A stretch of DNA of 64,000 bases, taken from Arthrobacter sp. TMP15. Lineage in GTDB: Bacteria > Actinomycetota > Actinomycetes > Actinomycetales > Micrococcaceae. The first letter of the stretch is position 1. Each line of letters begins with the position of its first letter. The notes under the pieces are model-generated. The model was not told where the DNA came from, did no database searches, and was given only the letters and a program-made list of their open reading frames with translations. The translations under genes and the position numbers were made by a program. Below are positions 63,873-64,000 of the stretch, piece by piece. The stretch is taken from assembly GCF_039529835.1 (NCBI RefSeq), contig NZ_CP154262.1, forward strand, positions 434,001-498,000, read 5' to 3'.

Positions 63873-64000
63873 ATGAGCTCTAAAAACGAACCGCGGATGA
63901 CAAATGCTCAGCGCACGGCAGCTGCCCGTGAAAAGGCAAAAGTTATTCGTGATGCACAGCTGAAAAACCAAAAGCGCAACAGTTGGCTGATTCGTGGTGG
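63873..64000 (+). CDS. N-terminus of a probable DsbA-family thiol-disulfide protein (partial)
   Basis: The frame starts with ATG at 63873 after tgagga and runs off the window after 42 residues. It begins MSSKNEPRMTNAQRTAAA and continues with a basic Lys/Arg-rich cytoplasmic stretch up to SWLIRGG, just before an expected membrane segment. Membrane-anchored DsbA/thioredoxin-like proteins of Arthrobacter start in this way, as recalled from the family. No catalytic CxxC is within the window, so the call is tentative. Confidence 0.5.
   Translation, partial: MSSKNEPRMTNAQRTAAAREKAKVIRDAQLKNQKRNSWLIRG

Overview
The window looks like chromosomal DNA of a high-GC actinobacterium of the family Micrococcaceae, most likely Arthrobacter in the broad sense. 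The evidence is two complete rRNA operons of actinobacterial type, a proteasome activator of the Bpa family, the lpqE-carD-ispD-ispF-cysS-rlmB gene order known from mycobacteria, SenX3-RegX3-like phosphate signalling next to phoU, and a full GlgE (maltose-1-phosphate) glucan pathway. All assignments come from reading the sequence and from recalled family knowledge; no database search was run.

Left part (1-10.3 kb): the tail of an unidentified gene, then about 1.2 kb of decayed DNA holding an IS21-type istA relic. Next come cstA with its small partner, the proteasome activator gene with an unknown neighbour, and an iron(III) ABC transporter operon (fbpA-B-C type) behind a DtxR/IdeR-like box. 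An intact IS256-family (IS1249-type) element follows, with 8-bp target duplications.

Middle part (10.3-31.6 kb): a tRNA-Thr(CGT), a secreted TAP-type hydrolase with holB and tmk, and a zinc locus. The zinc locus is a divergent aztA / aztB-aztD-aztC set plus a second aztD paralogue, with the same 18-bp Zur-type palindrome at both promoters. Then follow a transsulfuration-type PLP enzyme, a DUF2516 membrane protein, a methyltransferase, gpmA, phoU divergent from senX3-regX3 across an 11-bp-phased PHO-box array, and the lpqE/carD/ispDF/cysS/rlmB block.

Glucan and trehalose part (31.6-44.4 kb): glgX, then glgP on the opposite strand, then glgE-treS-mak::glgB. In the last gene, maltokinase and branching enzyme are fused in one 1215-residue protein. 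Together these enzymes turn trehalose into maltose, maltose 1-phosphate and branched alpha-glucan, and break glucan down again. At the right end (60-63.7 kb) otsA-otsB supply trehalose, next to an orphan sugar-ABC ATPase of the MsiK/UgpC type.

rRNA part (44.4-57 kb): two nearly identical rrn operons (16S-23S-5S, no spacer tRNA) lie head to tail with a 6471-bp period and only about 0.5 kb of unique DNA between them. RNase III-type processing stems can be read around 16S and 23S in both copies.

Non-coding structure worth attention: long, almost perfect palindromes after several genes. Two of them (22883-22952 and 33821-33888) are clearly related and differ by compensatory changes in both arms.
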